NCBI GenBank assembly: GCA_934202735.1
Contig: CAKPYH010000001.1
Location: forward strand, 1 to 64,000
DNA length: 64,000 nt
Source of the DNA: an uncultured Alphaproteobacteria bacterium
GTDB taxonomy: Bacteria > Pseudomonadota > Alphaproteobacteria > CAAHEQ01 > UBA3637
Reading direction: 5' to 3'
Shown in pieces: positions 26,925-35,198 of this stretch; the stretch's first letter is position 1; each line of letters opens with the position of its first letter. The notes under the pieces are model-generated. The model was given only the letters and a program-made list of their open reading frames with translations, was not told the DNA's origin and did not search any database. Both the position numbers and the translations under genes were made by a program.

Positions 26925-27401
26925 TTACATTTTCGCCCGAATACGGGTGGTTCCGTCAATCGTCACCAAAACCACTTTATCCCCGGGTTTCAGGCCCAAT
27001 TCATTCGTTTGCACTACGGAAATCACATTATCCGTATTGCCCCGTTGAATCAGGAATTCATACGCCGTATCATGCGTTGCGGCCTGTTGCGCCGCACCAC
27101 CGACGGCGGCCCCGGCCAAAGCCCCGACCGTTGCCCCGGCCAACGCCATTAAATCACTGCCTTTACCGCGGCCCATGGTACTGCCCGCGATACCGCCGGC
27201 CACACCGCCGACCCCGGCCCCGACCAAAGTTCCTTCACCGCTGGACCCTGCAATTTCAATTTGAGTCATAGAAATAATCCGACCGGTGGATGTCGTACCT
27301 TGCCGACCGATTTGGGCCCGATTATAGGTTGTGTTTGTATCGCCGATACCGCATCCGACCAATAATCCGAATGCCGCCACGGCCGTGAATAATTTTTTCA
27401 T
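26925..27401 (-). CDS. SlyB/Pcp-like glycine-zipper outer-membrane lipoprotein
   Basis: 158 residues. The lipobox Leu-Leu-Val-Gly-Cys lies about 16 residues in. The middle holds two glycine-zipper segments (GTLVGAGVGGVAGGIAGSTMG and LAGATVGALAGAAVGGAA) typical of the 2TM glycine-zipper/SlyB family, and the end is a small beta domain (VVLVTIDGTTRIR). It probably supports outer-membrane integrity. GAAAGGGG lies before the ATG at 27401. Confidence 0.88.
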   Translation of the reverse strand: MKKLFTAVAAFGLLVGCGIGDTNTTYNRAQIGRQGTTSTGRIISMTQIEIAGSSGEGTLVGAGVGGVAGGIAGSTMGRGKGSDLMALAGATVGALAGAAVGGAAQQAATHDTAYEFLIQRGNTDNVISVVQTNELGLKPGDKVVLVTIDGTTRIRAKM

Positions 27402-27942
27402 AAAAACCCCTTTCAAAAAAGTATTAACGAAACTGTTGTACCACACTTATACCCAAAGGTCAAGTAAAAATGTATTCTTTCTCTAACTGACCGATGAGAC
27501 ATTCGTTTCCCCGGGGGAAACAACACATTCCTTTTTTCAGGCAACCGGCCGGGCACTCTCGTTTCACGACACCCTTACACCTTCTATTCCCCGTCATCTT
27601 CCGGGGCGTTTTTTATATTGTCATCTTTTGGGCATTTATTTTCTTTGTCATCTTCGGGCTTGACCCGGAGATCCAGGAAAAGAGAAGTCCTTGTAATTCT
27701 GCGGGACCCAACATTTTGGATTCCCGCTTCCGCGGGACTGCGCAAATAAAAAGTTGCCGGTGGCAAGTTTTTATGCGCAAAGCAATAAGCCTTATTGAAA
27801 ACAAGGACAACCCTTTGTCCGCCGTTTGAAATCTAGGCGGAATTGGATAAAGTAATAGAGAGAAACCGGGAATGACAACGAGTATAAAATTTATCATCTG
27901 TATATCCCGCCGGCGTTCCGGGGCAGAAAAATCAACATCCCC
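27402..27942. other. Gene-free region with a dispersed repeat copy
   Basis: 541 bp without a credible gene. It contains the repeat element described at 27646-27880 and short TGTCATC-type half copies before it. No promoter for a rightward gene is evident. Confidence 0.6.
27646..27880 (+). repeat. MITE-like dispersed repeat, copy 1, with a nested 135-bp insert
   Basis: The copy starts TGTCATCTTCGGGC and continues to GATCCAGG, AAGTCCTTGTAAT, CCCAACATTTTGGATTCCCGC. It then resumes at AATGACAACG near 27872. Compared with the copy at 38103, a 135-bp segment (27737-27871) with several small hairpins is inserted inside the terminal palindrome, bordered by GGG on each side. Confidence 0.65.
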
Positions 27943-29436
27943 TTACGCCGGTTCTTTCCCGGGCAAGTCCATAAAACTATCCTGCAACAACCGGCGCGTA
28001 TAGGGGTGTTCCGGGGCCGTCAAGACCTGTGCGGCCGGGCCTTGTTCCACCACCCGTGCCTGCTTCATAATCAACACGGTGTCCGCCATGCGTCGTACGG
28101 CTTTCATATCGTGCGAGATGAAGACATACGCCATGTCCGTTTCCTTTTGCAACTTCAACAACAATGTCATCATCTGATTTTGCGTTTCCTGATCTACCGA
28201 TGATGTCACTTCATCCAGGATCAAAACCGCCGGCCGTAAAATCAGCACGCGTGCCAAAGCCACCCGCGTTTTTTGCCCGCCGGATAATTCATGCGGATAG
28301 CGTTCGGTCAACTCGGGGTGCAGCCCAACGGCGTGCAGCACCTCTTTCACGGCTTCATCCGCCGATCCCTGATGATGTAATTGCCACCCCTCGGCCACCA
28401 ACCGCCCGACCGTCAAACGCGGATTCAAGGACGATGCGGCATCTTGGAACACCATTTGAATCCGGCCCCGCGCCGCCAACAAAGCCGATCCGCGTGCCGT
28501 TAAAAAGTCCTGCCCTTGCAAGATCACCTGCCCCCGAGCCGGCACCAATCGCACCAACGCCCGCGCCAGCGTAGACTTGCCCGATCCGCTTTCCCCCACA
28601 ATGCCGATGGTTTGCCCGGGGTACAAGGTGAAAGAGACTTGATCCACCGCTTGCGTCGCACCGTAAAAGACATTCAGATTTCGGACGGTTAAAATCGGCG
28701 TTTCCGATCGGGCGGGCCGTTGCCGGATCGGCAACACACGGGTTTCCGGCGGCAAGTGCGTAGCAATAATCCGACCATAGCGCATGACGTACACGCGTGA
28801 GGCATATCGCCGAATAATATCCAAATCATGCGTGATAAACAAAATGCTTAAATTCAGTTTTTGCTGTAAGGATTTCAACAGGTCCAAAATCTGTGCCTGT
28901 ACGGTTACGTCCAGGGCCGTTGTCGGTTCGTCCGCAATCAACAGGTCCGGCCGTCCCGCCAAAGCCATAGCAATCATCACTCGTTGACGTTGCCCGCCGG
29001 ATAACTCATGCGGATACGCGTCATAGATTCGTTGCACATTGTCCAATTCCACCATACGCATCAAGTCCAACACCCGCGCTCGTCCCCCTGCCAAGTGGTG
29101 ATATCGCAACATTTCCCCGATTTGTTTCCCGGCGGTATGCAAAGGGTTTAAGGACAACATCGGTTCTTGAAAAATCATACCGATCCGGCGGCCCCGAATG
29201 GTATTGAGTTCATCTTCGGACATCTGCACCAAATCCCGCCGCCGAAACAAAATCCGCCCATGAATACGCGCATCATCACGCAACCGCAAAATGGATAAAG
29301 CCAAGGTAGACTTTCCCGACCCGCTGTTGCCGACCAAGCCGACAAATTCGCCGTCACGCACGGCCAACGAGACATTTCGTACCGGATTGACCCCCGGCAA
29401 ACGCACATCTAGATTCTGTATCTCCAACAGGTTCAT
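27943..29436 (-). CDS. yejF: Fused double-ATPase of a YejABEF-type peptide ABC importer
   Basis: 497 residues with two complete ABC ATPase domains. Walker A Gly-Asn-Ser-Gly-Ser-Gly-Lys-Ser appears in the first (about residue 36) and Gly-Glu-Ser-Gly-Ser-Gly-Lys-Ser in the second (about 285). Each has Leu-Ser-Gly-Gly-Gln signatures and Walker B (LLIADEPTTALD, LILDEVTSSVD). This fusion is the YejF arrangement that powers uptake of oligopeptides such as microcin C. It overlaps yejE by 4 bp. Confidence 0.93.
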   Translation of the reverse strand: MNLLEIQNLDVRLPGVNPVRNVSLAVRDGEFVGLVGNSGSGKSTLALSILRLRDDARIHGRILFRRRDLVQMSEDELNTIRGRRIGMIFQEPMLSLNPLHTAGKQIGEMLRYHHLAGGRARVLDLMRMVELDNVQRIYDAYPHELSGGQRQRVMIAMALAGRPDLLIADEPTTALDVTVQAQILDLLKSLQQKLNLSILFITHDLDIIRRYASRVYVMRYGRIIATHLPPETRVLPIRQRPARSETPILTVRNLNVFYGATQAVDQVSFTLYPGQTIGIVGESGSGKSTLARALVRLVPARGQVILQGQDFLTARGSALLAARGRIQMVFQDAASSLNPRLTVGRLVAEGWQLHHQGSADEAVKEVLHAVGLHPELTERYPHELSGGQKTRVALARVLILRPAVLILDEVTSSVDQETQNQMMTLLLKLQKETDMAYVFISHDMKAVRRMADTVLIMKQARVVEQGPAAQVLTAPEHPYTRRLLQDSFMDLPGKEPA

Positions 29437-30458
29437 GACCGCCTCCGTGTGTGCGGATCAAAGGCATCGCGGACCCCTTCGCCGATAAAAATCAGGATGG
29501 ACAAAATCACCGTCATGGCCACAAAAGCCGTCAAACCGATCCACGGGGCTTGCAGATTTTCCTTACCTTGTCGTATCAGGTCCCCCAGGCCTGCCGTCCC
29601 TGCCGGCATCCCCAAACCTAAAAAATCCAGTGCCGACAGCGATACAATAGCACCCGCTAAAATAAACGGTACATAGGTTGTGGTGGCCACCAATGCATTC
29701 GGCAAAATATGCCGCCGCATAATGTGCCAATCCGACACACCCAAAATCCGGGCGGCCTTGACATAATCCAGGTTGCGCGTTTTCAAAAATTCGGCCCGAA
29801 CAACACCGGTCAAGGTAGGCCATCCGAAAAGTGTCAACACCGCTAACAAAGACCAAAATCCCGGGCGTATCATACTGAATACGATAATCAGGATAAACAG
29901 TTGCGGCAAAGATCCCCATATTTCCAACAAGCGACCAATCATCAAGTCCGCCCAACCTCCGAAGTATCCTTGAACGGCCCCGATCAACAAGCCGATACCG
30001 ACCGTCAGTGTTGTCAGGCACAGGCCGAAAAAGAAACTCAACCGAAACCCGTAAATCAAACGCGCTAAAATATCCCGTCCCTGATCATCTGTCCCCAACA
30101 AATGCCGGACGGACGGGGGCAACGGAAACGGTTCATCGGCGGCATAATCAATGGTATGGGGGCCCCACTGAATCAACGGCCAAATCACAGACGCATGTTC
30201 TTCAATCTGCCGGCGGGTAAACGGGTCGGTAAAGTCGGCCGCAGTCGGCAAAGTCCCCCCCAGGTTTTCATCGGATACAAACTCGGACAACGGATAATAC
30301 GGCATACCGCGATACGATACGTAAATCGGGCGATCATTGGCAATAATCGGGGCAAACAAAGCCACCATCAGCAGCGATACGAAAAGAATCAAAGACATCA
30401 ACGCGCGTTTGTTTTGCCGAAAATAGGTCCACCGCCGGCGGGCAAGCGTAAACTTCAT
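29433..30458 (-). CDS. yejE: Peptide ABC transporter permease YejE
   Basis: 341 residues. The N-terminal RRRWTYFRQNKRALMSL segment leads into the first membrane helix, as in OppC/YejE. A periplasmic loop follows, then LLGTDDQGRDILARLIYG and the permease core with the EAA loop (AARILGVSDWHIMRRHILPNAL). It forms the channel with YejB and overlaps both neighbours by 4 bp. Confidence 0.93.
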   Translation of the reverse strand: MKFTLARRRWTYFRQNKRALMSLILFVSLLMVALFAPIIANDRPIYVSYRGMPYYPLSEFVSDENLGGTLPTAADFTDPFTRRQIEEHASVIWPLIQWGPHTIDYAADEPFPLPPSVRHLLGTDDQGRDILARLIYGFRLSFFFGLCLTTLTVGIGLLIGAVQGYFGGWADLMIGRLLEIWGSLPQLFILIIVFSMIRPGFWSLLAVLTLFGWPTLTGVVRAEFLKTRNLDYVKAARILGVSDWHIMRRHILPNALVATTTYVPFILAGAIVSLSALDFLGLGMPAGTAGLGDLIRQGKENLQAPWIGLTAFVAMTVILSILIFIGEGVRDAFDPHTRRRS

Positions 30459-31540
30459 GGGGCCCGCCTTCCGAAGTGAATCCGCGGATCCACCAACGTG
30501 TACACAAAATCATTGATGACATTCAGGATCAACCCCAACAATGCAAACAGGTACAAGGTCCCGAAAATCACGGGATAATCGCGATTTTGGACAGCTTCAA
30601 ACCCCAACAGGCCCAAACCATCCAGGGAAAAGATGACTTCTATCAACACCGATCCGGTAAATAACATACCGATCAGCATGGACGGAAAGCCGGCAATCAC
30701 AATCAGCATAGCATTCCGGAACACATGCCCGTATAAAATACGGTTGCGGGACAACCCTTTGGCCCGGGCCGTCCGGCAATAGGCTTTCCCCAATTCGTCC
30801 AAAAAGGCATTCTTGGTCAAAAACGCCAACCCGGCCAAGCCTCCGGCCGCCAAAGACACGACCGGCAGGACCAAATGCCATAAATAATCCCCGATTTTGC
30901 CCCAAAACCCCAGGCTGTCCCAATTATCGGACACCAACCCGCGCAAGGGGAACCACTGCAAATACCGCCCGCCGGCAAAAACGATAATCAAAAAGATAGC
31001 CAACAAGAAAGCCGGCACGGCATACCCGATGGTCAATGCCCAACTGGTTGCGCGATCAAAACGTGACCCGTGTGCTACCGCTTTGCGAATACCCAACGGA
31101 ATAGCAATCAAGTAAATCAGCAACGTACTGAAAACCCCCAAAGAAATGGAAACCGGCATTTTTTCTGCAATCAGACGCAGGACTGTTTTATCTTGATAGA
31201 AACTGTTCCCGAAATCAAACCGCACATAATCCCCCAGCATTTTGATAAAGCGTTCGCCGGCGGGTTTATCAAAGCCGAAACGATGTTCCAATTCTTGGCG
31301 AAACTCTTGGCGCAGGCCGTCCCCGCCCCGATAGCGATTATCGCCGCCCGATCGCATACCGTCCCCGCCTCCGCCGCTGATACGGGCGGTGGCGGCGTTG
31401 GTGGATCCGTCCCACTTCATCATCATTTGTTCCACCGGACCGCCGGGGGCTATTTGCACAATGACAAAGTTCAGGGCAATAATACCGAACAACGTGATCG
31501 GTATCAAAGCCAATCGTTTCCAAAAATATGCGTATTTCAT
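30455..31540 (-). CDS. yejB: Peptide ABC transporter permease YejB
   Basis: 361 residues, an OppB-type permease: N-terminal helix (LALIPITLFGIIALNFVIVQIAPGGPVEQ), a periplasmic Gly/Arg-rich insert, and the EAA loop region ARAKGLSRNRILYGHVFRNAM. It heads the yejB-E-F transcript. A yejA gene for the binding protein would normally sit here but is absent from the window. Confidence 0.93.
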   Translation of the reverse strand: MKYAYFWKRLALIPITLFGIIALNFVIVQIAPGGPVEQMMMKWDGSTNAATARISGGGGDGMRSGGDNRYRGGDGLRQEFRQELEHRFGFDKPAGERFIKMLGDYVRFDFGNSFYQDKTVLRLIAEKMPVSISLGVFSTLLIYLIAIPLGIRKAVAHGSRFDRATSWALTIGYAVPAFLLAIFLIIVFAGGRYLQWFPLRGLVSDNWDSLGFWGKIGDYLWHLVLPVVSLAAGGLAGLAFLTKNAFLDELGKAYCRTARAKGLSRNRILYGHVFRNAMLIVIAGFPSMLIGMLFTGSVLIEVIFSLDGLGLLGFEAVQNRDYPVIFGTLYLFALLGLILNVINDFVYTLVDPRIHFGRRAP

Positions 31541-31605
31541 CGGTGTTTATTGTGCCTGAATTCGTCTGAAAAATCAAGTCTTTTTTGCGGTCTTGGTAAA
31601 AACAC

Positions 31606-31634
31606 TTGCATTTTCGGGGGCAAAATTATATACT
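31606..31634 (+). promoter_or_regulatory. Promoter of the YceD-like gene
   Basis: TTGCAT (31606-31611) and TATACT (31629-31634) have 17-bp spacing, 20 bp before the start at 31654. Confidence 0.6.
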
Positions 31635-31653
31635 GAACGGGAAAGGATACCTT

Positions 31654-32136
31654 ATGAACAGACAACTGGACATACGCACAATTTCCCCAGAAGGGACAGA
31701 TATTGACTTTACCGCCACCGCCGCCGAATGCGATCGGGTGGCCGAACGGTTTGACGTTTCCAGCGTCCGAGATTGGACGGTGCGGGGCCGTTTTACACGC
31801 GGGGATATGATTGCTTTTGACGGGGAAATACGGGCCGCCGCCGATCGGATTTGCGGGATTACCCTGCACCCTTTTACCGAACAGATTCAGGCCCCGGTGC
31901 ATTTGCTGTTTGCCGAAAATCCGCCGGCCGATGATGATAATCCGGACGAAGTTATCTTGCCGATACATCGGGGTAAAATTGATTTGTTTGAGACCTTTGC
32001 CGATGAATTCGGCCTGAACTTGAATCCGTTTCCCAAAAGTGTAGATACCTATTTGGACTATCACGATCCGGATGATACACCGGTCCGCGATAATCCCTTT
32101 GCCGTTTTGCAAAAATTGAAAAAGGAGAACCCATGA
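31654..32136 (+). CDS. YceD-like DUF177 protein
   Basis: 160 residues. The pattern of an N-terminal beta part, VRGRFTRGDMIAFDGEIRAAADRICGITLHPF, and an acidic C-terminal part (DDDNPDEVILPIHRGKIDL) matches DUF177, linked to 23S rRNA metabolism and usually found before rpmF. No rpmF follows here. The family's second conserved region is weak. Start at 31654 with GAAAGGA upstream. Confidence 0.8.
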   Translation: MNRQLDIRTISPEGTDIDFTATAAECDRVAERFDVSSVRDWTVRGRFTRGDMIAFDGEIRAAADRICGITLHPFTEQIQAPVHLLFAENPPADDDNPDEVILPIHRGKIDLFETFADEFGLNLNPFPKSVDTYLDYHDPDDTPVRDNPFAVLQKLKKENP

Positions 32137-32708
32137 CCGACACCATTCCACTCAATACCAGCCGCGATTACGATTGCGCCCGATACTATGACTTGGTGAA
32201 AAAGATTGAAGCCTTTTATGCCGATGGTCGGATTACGGATGCCGAGTTAAAAAAGATGCAGGACATGCGGGAGGAAACCTTGCTGAATTATCAGGTAGCG
32301 GCCGACATGTTGCATAACACCCGGCCGGGAGATCCGCATTATCAAACACTGACGCTTTTGGTGGATTACTTGCGCCGATGCTGGCAAACCATGGACTACG
32401 CCACGGATAAAGGGTACTTGGTCAACCAAAACACAAACACCCGCGAAACCCTTTTACCGGCCCCCAAAAAGGACAAGAAATTGACGTTGCACGTCTCGGA
32501 TATGGCGGCGGCTTTGGTGGCCACATTGACCACACCCCGCAAGCGGCGGCAGGAAAACGCAGCCTATATTGATTCTTGCGTCAAAAAAATTCCGCCCATT
32601 CAAAAAAAGCGAGCTTTGGAAACACTTACCCGTGCTTTGGGTTTTCTGCGCCGTGAACGGTTGCAAGACGGTATCAACCGGTTAAACAACCTGTCGCACA
32701 CACGTTGA
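32133..32708 (+). CDS. Unknown protein co-translated with the YceD-like gene
   Basis: 191 residues, helical, charged, no signal or membrane segment. The start overlaps the DUF177 stop (ATGA) with AAGGAG upstream. I do not recognise a family. Basic segments (KKDKKL, TPRKRRQEN, RRERLQDG) could fit nucleic-acid or ribosome binding, but this is speculation. Confidence 0.6.
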   Translation: MTDTIPLNTSRDYDCARYYDLVKKIEAFYADGRITDAELKKMQDMREETLLNYQVAADMLHNTRPGDPHYQTLTLLVDYLRRCWQTMDYATDKGYLVNQNTNTRETLLPAPKKDKKLTLHVSDMAAALVATLTTPRKRRQENAAYIDSCVKKIPPIQKKRALETLTRALGFLRRERLQDGINRLNNLSHTR

Positions 32709-32753
32709 CACCCCCGGGCACACAGCCCCCCCGGCCTGCGGATATGTGAAAAA

Positions 32754-34748
32754 TCAAATATCCAGGTTTTCCAAAAATTTGGCGTGTTCTTGTATAAATT
32801 GGAACCGGAATTCGGGCTTGTTGCCCATCAACCGATCCACAATATCGGCGGTATAGGCGGCTTCTTCCTGTGTTTCTTCGGTGGTAGCATTGGAACTGGG
32901 GATCACCACCCGCAACAACGTGCGTTTATCCGGATCCATGGTGGTTTCTTTCAACTGATGCGGCGGCATTTCCCCCAACCCTTTAAAGCGCGATACTTCT
33001 ACATTTTTGGCATTTTTGAACACCGTTTTCATCAAGCGTTCTTTTTCCGCATCATCGGCGGCGTAGACGGACTTGCCCCCTTGCGTCAACCGATACAGTG
33101 GCGGCAAAGCCAAATACAGGTGTCCGTGTTCAATCAACTGAGGCATTTCTTTGTAAAAGAAAGACATCAATAATGATGTAATATGGGCTCCGTCCACATC
33201 GGCATCGGTCATGACGATGACTTTTTCATAGCGCAAGTTTTCTTCCTTATACTTATCCCGATGACCGCATCCCAAGGCTTCAATCATATCCCGGATTTCT
33301 TCATTGGCCATAATTTTGTCATTAGACGCACTGATAACGTTCAGGATTTTTCCGCGCAACGGTAAAATCGCCTGTGTTTCCCGCCGGCGAGCTTGCTTGG
33401 CCGATCCGCCGGCCGAGTCTCCTTCCACCAAGAACAACTCTGTGCCTTCGGTCCGTGTATGCGAACAATCGGCCAACTTGCCGGGCAAGCGCAGTTTTTT
33501 CGTTGCACTGGCACGGGCGGTTTCCAGCGTTTTTTTACGCCGTTTACGTTCTTCCACACGTTCCACGATAAAGTCCAACAAGGCCTGAGCCGATTTAATA
33601 TCGCGGCTGAGCCAATGATCAAAAGGATCTTTAATCGCATTTTCCACCAAGCGGGTTGCCCCCGGACTCACCAATTTTTCTTTGGTTTGCCCTTGAAATT
33701 GCGGATCTTTAATAAAGACGGACAACATCACACCGGCCGTATTCAAAATATCATCGGCGGTAATTTCGGCCGCTTTTTTATGCCCCACCATTTCGGCAAA
33801 GCCCCGCAAAGATTTCGTCAATCCCGCCCGCAGACCCGTTTCATGCGTCCCCCCCAACGGCGTGATCACGGTATTACAGTATGTATAGGAAAACCCGTCT
33901 TTGAAATCATCGGGCCAACACACGGCCCATTCCACCGCCCCCATCTTATCGGGGAACTCGGCCCGCCCCGTAAAGGGCCGCGGCGTTACGGCCGATCGGT
34001 CTTTCATCAAATAATCCAAAAAGTCCGCCACACCGTTCGGGAATTTCAAGACTTGCTCGGTCGGCGTTTTATCGTCCGGCCCGATCAAGTCTGAATCACA
34101 TGACCACCGAATTTCCACCCCGCGGAACAAGAACGCTTTTGTGCGCGCCATCCGAAAGAGTGTCGCGGGCTTAAATCGGATACCTTCGCCGAAAATTTCC
34201 GTATCGGGAATAAAAGAAACACTTGTCCCGCGCCGATTGCTGACGGGTCCCAAGCATTCCACAGGCGTAATCGGTTTGCCTTGACAATACTCTTGCCGAT
34301 ATAATTTTTTATCGCGGGCAACTTCTATCACCATATGGGCGGATAAAGCATTCACCGCCGACAAGCCCACCCCGTGCAAGCCCCCTGATACGGCATACGC
34401 ATGCCCGCCGAACTTGCCCCCGGAATGCAACGTTGTCGTAATGACTTCCAAAGCCGACTTGCCGGGATATTTAGGGTGCGGGTCCACCGGAATTCCCCGC
34501 CCGTTATCCCGCACGGTAATATAGCCGGCCGCATTCAAAGACACTTCTATATTCGTGGCATACCCGGCCACGGCTTCGTCCATGGCGTTATCAATAATTT
34601 CGGCCACCAAGTGATGATAGGCCTGCTCATCAATACCGCCGATGTACATACCGGGACGCTTGCGGACAGGCTCTAAACCTTCCAACACTTCAATATCTTT
34701 TGCGGAGTAATCCGACTTAACTTCATTCGCATTAAATAAATCTGACAT
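32754..34748 (-). CDS. parE: DNA topoisomerase IV subunit B
   Basis: 664 residues. GHKL ATPase motifs (RPGMYIGG, EIIDNAMDEAVAG, RDNGRGIPVDPHPK, SGGLHGVGLSAVNALS), then the TOPRIM domain with EGDSAGGSAKQ and MTDADVDGAHI, and a short C-terminal tail. The length and sequence point to ParE rather than GyrB. It decatenates chromosomes together with ParC, which is not in the window. It is monocistronic here. Confidence 0.95.
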   Translation of the reverse strand: MSDLFNANEVKSDYSAKDIEVLEGLEPVRKRPGMYIGGIDEQAYHHLVAEIIDNAMDEAVAGYATNIEVSLNAAGYITVRDNGRGIPVDPHPKYPGKSALEVITTTLHSGGKFGGHAYAVSGGLHGVGLSAVNALSAHMVIEVARDKKLYRQEYCQGKPITPVECLGPVSNRRGTSVSFIPDTEIFGEGIRFKPATLFRMARTKAFLFRGVEIRWSCDSDLIGPDDKTPTEQVLKFPNGVADFLDYLMKDRSAVTPRPFTGRAEFPDKMGAVEWAVCWPDDFKDGFSYTYCNTVITPLGGTHETGLRAGLTKSLRGFAEMVGHKKAAEITADDILNTAGVMLSVFIKDPQFQGQTKEKLVSPGATRLVENAIKDPFDHWLSRDIKSAQALLDFIVERVEERKRRKKTLETARASATKKLRLPGKLADCSHTRTEGTELFLVEGDSAGGSAKQARRRETQAILPLRGKILNVISASNDKIMANEEIRDMIEALGCGHRDKYKEENLRYEKVIVMTDADVDGAHITSLLMSFFYKEMPQLIEHGHLYLALPPLYRLTQGGKSVYAADDAEKERLMKTVFKNAKNVEVSRFKGLGEMPPHQLKETTMDPDKRTLLRVVIPSSNATTEETQEEAAYTADIVDRLMGNKPEFRFQFIQEHAKFLENLDI

Positions 34749-35198
34749 AGGTCTATTTTACCAACATTTTTTTTCAAAAGCAAGCAAAAAATGACCGATT
34801 TCGGGCAATGACACGGACACACCCCCCGGTATCAGGCCGGTTCCCCCTTGCCATTTTGTTTTTTCTTTTGTTATTTACACTTTCTGTTTATCTGTCCCTT
34901 CCCGCATACCTTTTGAGTGTTGTCATTCCCCATTTTTCTCTCTTGTCATTCCCGCTTTTTCTCTTTTGTCATTCCCATGAAAATGGGGGCCGAAGGCAAC
35001 GCCGACAGGCGGCCCCGAACGCAGTGAGCGGGTAAGCGTAGCGCATAATCCAGGACAAAAGAAGCCCTTATGTTTCCCTGGATCTCCGGTGGGGCCCGAA
35101 GATGACAATTCTAAAAACTGCCAAAAAATGATACGCTGAAAAAACCGCCCGAAGATGACAAAAATTCAGAGTTAATCAACCGAAGATATAACAGCGGG
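34749..35198. other. Gene-free region carrying repeats
   Basis: 450 bp with no credible gene. It holds three TTGTCATTCCC half-elements (near 34919-34975), the inverted repeat copy at 34967-35106, and a further CCCGAAGATGACA at about 35149-35161, just before the end of the prepilin-like gene. Confidence 0.6.
34967..35106 (-). repeat. MITE-like dispersed repeat, copy 2 (inverted)
   Basis: On the minus strand it starts TGTCATCTTCGGGCCCC, continues ACCGGAGATCCAGGG and ends TGGGAATGACA. Both ends match copy 3 at 38103-38199 closely. The internal part differs (it contains the Ser-codon-like run near 34985-35050). Termini read TGTCAT on both ends. Confidence 0.65.
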
